Source: UMGS1994 sp944386155 (lineage in GTDB: Bacteria > Bacillota > Clostridia > TANB77 > CAG-508). Taken from it: 64,000 nucleotides of DNA. The translations under genes and the position numbers were made by a program. Position 1 is the first letter of the stretch; every line of letters begins with the position of its first letter. This document shows, piece after piece, positions 61,019-64,000 of the stretch. The stretch covers positions 124,001-188,000 of the forward strand of contig OZ006973.1 of assembly GCA_963931085.1 (NCBI GenBank). The letters run 5' to 3'. A model generated the notes under the pieces. That model had not been told where the DNA came from, searched no databases, and saw only the letters and a list, made by a program, of their open reading frames with translations.

Positions 61019-64000
61019 ATGAGAAGAAGATTTACTAAAATAATTATAGTTAGCTTAATGACTTTTCTAATATGTATTTCAATTGGAAAAGTATATGCAG
61101 CAGAAACGCTAGAGGTTACTGACAAAGTATATTCAGAAAGTTACAAAGAGTGGCTTGAATTACCAGAAGAAGAAAGAAAAAATACGATGATGCCACCAAT
61201 GTTTAATATTCCTTATAAAAAGGAAGAAGAAACAACTGAAAAAAATTATTGGACTAACCAATATAATAATCTAGTAAGGGCTTTAAGTGATAATTTAGAT
61301 TATTATTGCTTAAGAGATGATATTGATATTACTGTAAAAGATCAAGGATATACTGGTGAATGCTGGGCTTTTTCTATAACAAGTATTTTAGAGACAACAG
61401 TATCTAAATTAACAGGACAAGCTTCAGAAATATTTTCTCCAAGACATATAGATTATTCAACTATTTCAACATTTACAGACAAAACAGTAGATAATAATTT
61501 TGTAAGAGATTTAGGCTTAGGTGGAAACTTCTATATAGGATCAGGATATTTAGCTAGTGGATCAGGACCTGTTTTAGAAGAAGATATGCCAGCTGTAGTA
61601 GATAGAAAAGAAGAAAAGATTAATAGTTCAGAAATCGAAGGAAAAGAAGTACAATTAAGAGTAAAAGATATAGAATGGTTTCCATCTATAAATAAAGAAT
61701 ATTCTAATGGTACAATAACTTATAATGATGGAATTAATAGTTTAAGTACATCAGAAGTTGAAGAAATAAGAAGTGATATTAAAGAACATATACTTACAAA
61801 AGGTGCGGTATTTGCTGGAATTCCTGGAACAATGGCAGGAAATTATAACCCTGAGACATATGCATATTATTCAACAGATGATCCATTAGGACATGCTATT
61901 ACTATAGTAGGATGGGATGATAATTTTTCAAAAGAAAATTTTTTAGAATCAAATAGACCAGCTCATGATGGTGCATGGATAGTTCTAAATTCATATGGAA
62001 CAGAAAACAATGGAGTTTATGAAGGAGTAACAGCAGCATATGGAAAAGGATATGACGGATACTTTTATGTGTCATATGATGATGCTATTATAGAAACATC
62101 TATAGGTGGAATAAGTGAAGTTTCAGAAGTAGATTATGACAATATATATCAATATGATGACTTAGGATTTACTGGTGGAACACCAGGAGACAATGGAACT
62201 ATAGTAGCAGCAGTTTTTGATAAACCATCAAAAAAAGAATACTTAAATGAAGTAGGATTATTTATATATGAAGAACAGTATGTTTCTGTAATGTATTCTA
62301 GTGGAAATACTACGAAAACAATAGCAGACAGACAAAGATTACATTCTGGATTTAATACAATAGAGTTAACTACTCCTATAGAGCTTACAGAAGAATATTA
62401 TATATATGTTAAGTATGAAAGCATAGATGGAAGTGAAGAAATAATAATTCCAGCTGAATTCAATGATTATAAAAGTGGTGATGTTAATACAAATTCTATA
62501 ATCTCAAATGCTGATATTTCAAATAAAACTTGTATATTTTTGGAAGGAAAGTTTGTTTTTTATCGTAATGTAGATTTTTGTATAAAAGCTTTTACAACGA
62601 ATGAACAAAAACAAACTATTGAGCCTGAAAGTGTTACATTAAATAAAAAAGGTAAGATAACAATGAACATAAATTCACAAGAACAGTTAATTGCCACTAT
62701 TTTACCTGAAAATGCAAACAGTAAAACAAATATTACATGGAAATCATCTAATAGTAATGTTGTAGAAGTAAATAAAACAGGAAAGATTACTGCTAAATCA
62801 GTAGGAGAAGCTACAATTACAGCTACAACAGAAAATGGAAAGAAACAAGATCTTGAAATAAAAGTTATAAATGAAGATGAAATAGCGTTAGATATAAATC
62901 CAGAAGATGATGTTGCTTATATTGTTGGAAATGAGAAATTATTTTCTGTTCAGTTAATTAATATTCCAGATACAGAAAAAGAAAATGTTGAAATTACAGT
63001 ATCAGATACAAGTATAGCAGAGATAACACAAGTAGATAGAACAAATTCTGAAGAAGGAAAAATTAATTTTAAAGTTAGATTTAAAAAATCAGGAAAAGTA
63101 GATATATTTGCAAATATAAATTATAACGGAAATGGATTTGAATATAAATTTTCTATTGAAATAAAAGATAAAGAAACAACAAAAACCGTAACAAGTATAA
63201 AAGTTAAAACTTTACCAAGTAAAACAAAATACAATTTAGGAGAAGATCTAAAACTAGATGGTGGAATAATAGAAGTAACATATAGTGATAATACAAAAGG
63301 CGAGATTTCAATGTCTGATTCAAATGTTACAATAACAGGATATGATAAAAATAAAGAAGGAAATCAAACTATAACAGTAAATTATTATAATAAGATTACA
63401 ACATTTATGGTTCAAGTAGTAGATGATTCTAAACCACAAGATAAGACAATAACTAGTATTAAGGTTAAAACTTTACCAAGCAAAACGACATATGAGTTAG
63501 GAGAAGATTTAAACTTAGAAGGTGGAATAATAGAAGTAACATATATTGATGATACAAAAGAAGAAGTTCAAATGACAGATAGTAAAGTAATAATAACAGG
63601 ATATGATAAGAACAAAACTGGAGTACAGACATTAACTGTAAATTATAACAATAAACTTACAACATTTTCAGTGACAGTTAAAGAAAAAGATGCAGATAAT
63701 GATAATGACAATGATAACGAAGATGAAGTAAAAGTAGAAAAAATATCAATAAAGAGTCTTCCAAATAAAACAAAATATAAAGTAGGCGAAGAATTAGAGC
63801 TAGAAGGTGGAGTAATAGAAGTAACATATTCAGATGGAAGCACAAAAGAAGTATCTTTAACAGATAGTAAAGTAAAAGTAACAGGATATGATAATGAAAA
63901 AATAGGAATGCAACAAGTAACAGTAAGTTATGAAAATAAAATAACAACATTTACAGTACAAATCGAAGAAGAAAAAGAAGATGAAGAAGGAAATGAAGAG
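61019..64000 (+). CDS. Secreted papain-like (C1) peptidase with Ig-like repeats (partial, runs off the window)
   Basis: 994 codons seen, no stop before the edge. Signal peptide (about 1-27), then a C1 catalytic domain: oxyanion Gln in KDQGYTGECWAF, Cys115, His292 (GHAITIVGW) and Asn324 (WIVLNSYGTE). A beta region like the lectin-like domain of clostridial C1 proteins follows, then a BIG2 domain (about 534-617) and at least three Big_3-like repeats (SIKVKTLPSKTKYNLGEDLK and variants) from about residue 720. Probably a surface or secreted protease that handles host or wall-associated proteins. GTGGAG precedes ATG 61019. Confidence 0.85.
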   Translation, partial: MRRRFTKIIIVSLMTFLICISIGKVYAAETLEVTDKVYSESYKEWLELPEEERKNTMMPPMFNIPYKKEEETTEKNYWTNQYNNLVRALSDNLDYYCLRDDIDITVKDQGYTGECWAFSITSILETTVSKLTGQASEIFSPRHIDYSTISTFTDKTVDNNFVRDLGLGGNFYIGSGYLASGSGPVLEEDMPAVVDRKEEKINSSEIEGKEVQLRVKDIEWFPSINKEYSNGTITYNDGINSLSTSEVEEIRSDIKEHILTKGAVFAGIPGTMAGNYNPETYAYYSTDDPLGHAITIVGWDDNFSKENFLESNRPAHDGAWIVLNSYGTENNGVYEGVTAAYGKGYDGYFYVSYDDAIIETSIGGISEVSEVDYDNIYQYDDLGFTGGTPGDNGTIVAAVFDKPSKKEYLNEVGLFIYEEQYVSVMYSSGNTTKTIADRQRLHSGFNTIELTTPIELTEEYYIYVKYESIDGSEEIIIPAEFNDYKSGDVNTNSIISNADISNKTCIFLEGKFVFYRNVDFCIKAFTTNEQKQTIEPESVTLNKKGKITMNINSQEQLIATILPENANSKTNITWKSSNSNVVEVNKTGKITAKSVGEATITATTENGKKQDLEIKVINEDEIALDINPEDDVAYIVGNEKLFSVQLINIPDTEKENVEITVSDTSIAEITQVDRTNSEEGKINFKVRFKKSGKVDIFANINYNGNGFEYKFSIEIKDKETTKTVTSIKVKTLPSKTKYNLGEDLKLDGGIIEVTYSDNTKGEISMSDSNVTITGYDKNKEGNQTITVNYYNKITTFMVQVVDDSKPQDKTITSIKVKTLPSKTTYELGEDLNLEGGIIEVTYIDDTKEEVQMTDSKVIITGYDKNKTGVQTLTVNYNNKLTTFSVTVKEKDADNDNDNDNEDEVKVEKISIKSLPNKTKYKVGEELELEGGVIEVTYSDGSTKEVSLTDSKVKVTGYDNEKIGMQQVTVSYENKITTFTVQIEEEKEDEEGNEE

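Overview
The window looks like chromosomal DNA of an AT-rich Gram-positive anaerobe of the Clostridia type, probably an uncultured gut lineage; no species can be named. Reasons are the very low G+C, Shine-Dalgarno sequences of the AGGAGG type, almost exclusive AGA for arginine, and Gram-positive envelope genes (LytR-CpsA-Psr protein, two D,D-carboxypeptidases, thioester-domain surface adhesins, AI-2E-type exporter). Housekeeping anchors are rpsT, rpoB, rpoC and tRNAs fMet, Cys and Gly.

Layout. 0-9.5 kb: the end of an unknown gene, a GC-rich orphan mini-gene, an ECF sigma/anti-sigma pair, a ribbon-helix-helix protein, a YkvI-like permease, a DUF5711-cvpA operon, an LCP protein, a D,D-carboxypeptidase, comEA and initiator tRNA. 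9.7-25.1 kb: a chromosomal type IV secretion-like locus with four small pilins, a PrgI/VirB3-like protein, a VirB4 split into two proteins, two VirB6-like channels, four bitopic VirB8-like proteins and a 1331-residue membrane-anchored wall hydrolase; no relaxase or coupling protein is visible. 25.2-32.9 kb: two tandem islands lodged at the 3' end of tRNA-Cys, each with the same plan (att site, small family-A gene, divergent repressor, conserved promoter and leader, small membrane-protein operon, conserved non-coding right end) and no recognisable recombinase. 33-50 kb: a second carboxypeptidase and three giant thioester-domain adhesins. 50-64 kb: AI-2E exporter, small membrane proteins, rpsT, rpoB-rpoC behind a structured leader, and the start of a secreted papain-like peptidase with Ig-like repeats.

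The most striking observation is about decoding. By eye I find only two in-frame CGG codons in the roughly 18,000-19,000 codons of this window. Each sits exactly where a gene is split by a +1 frameshift (a VirB6-like gene at 16452 and a zinc-ribbon membrane gene at 26193), and in both cases skipping the C gives GGT and restores a full-length, family-like protein. This suggests that CGG is unassigned in this organism and works as a +1 recoding signal (CGGT read as one glycine), rather than two chance mutations.

How the parts fit: the secretion locus supplies pilins, ATPase, channel and a hydrolase to open the wall, and comEA next to it makes DNA uptake or release a reasonable guess. The tRNA-Cys islands look like satellite-type mobile cassettes controlled by their own repressors. 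All functional statements are from sequence reading without database searches.
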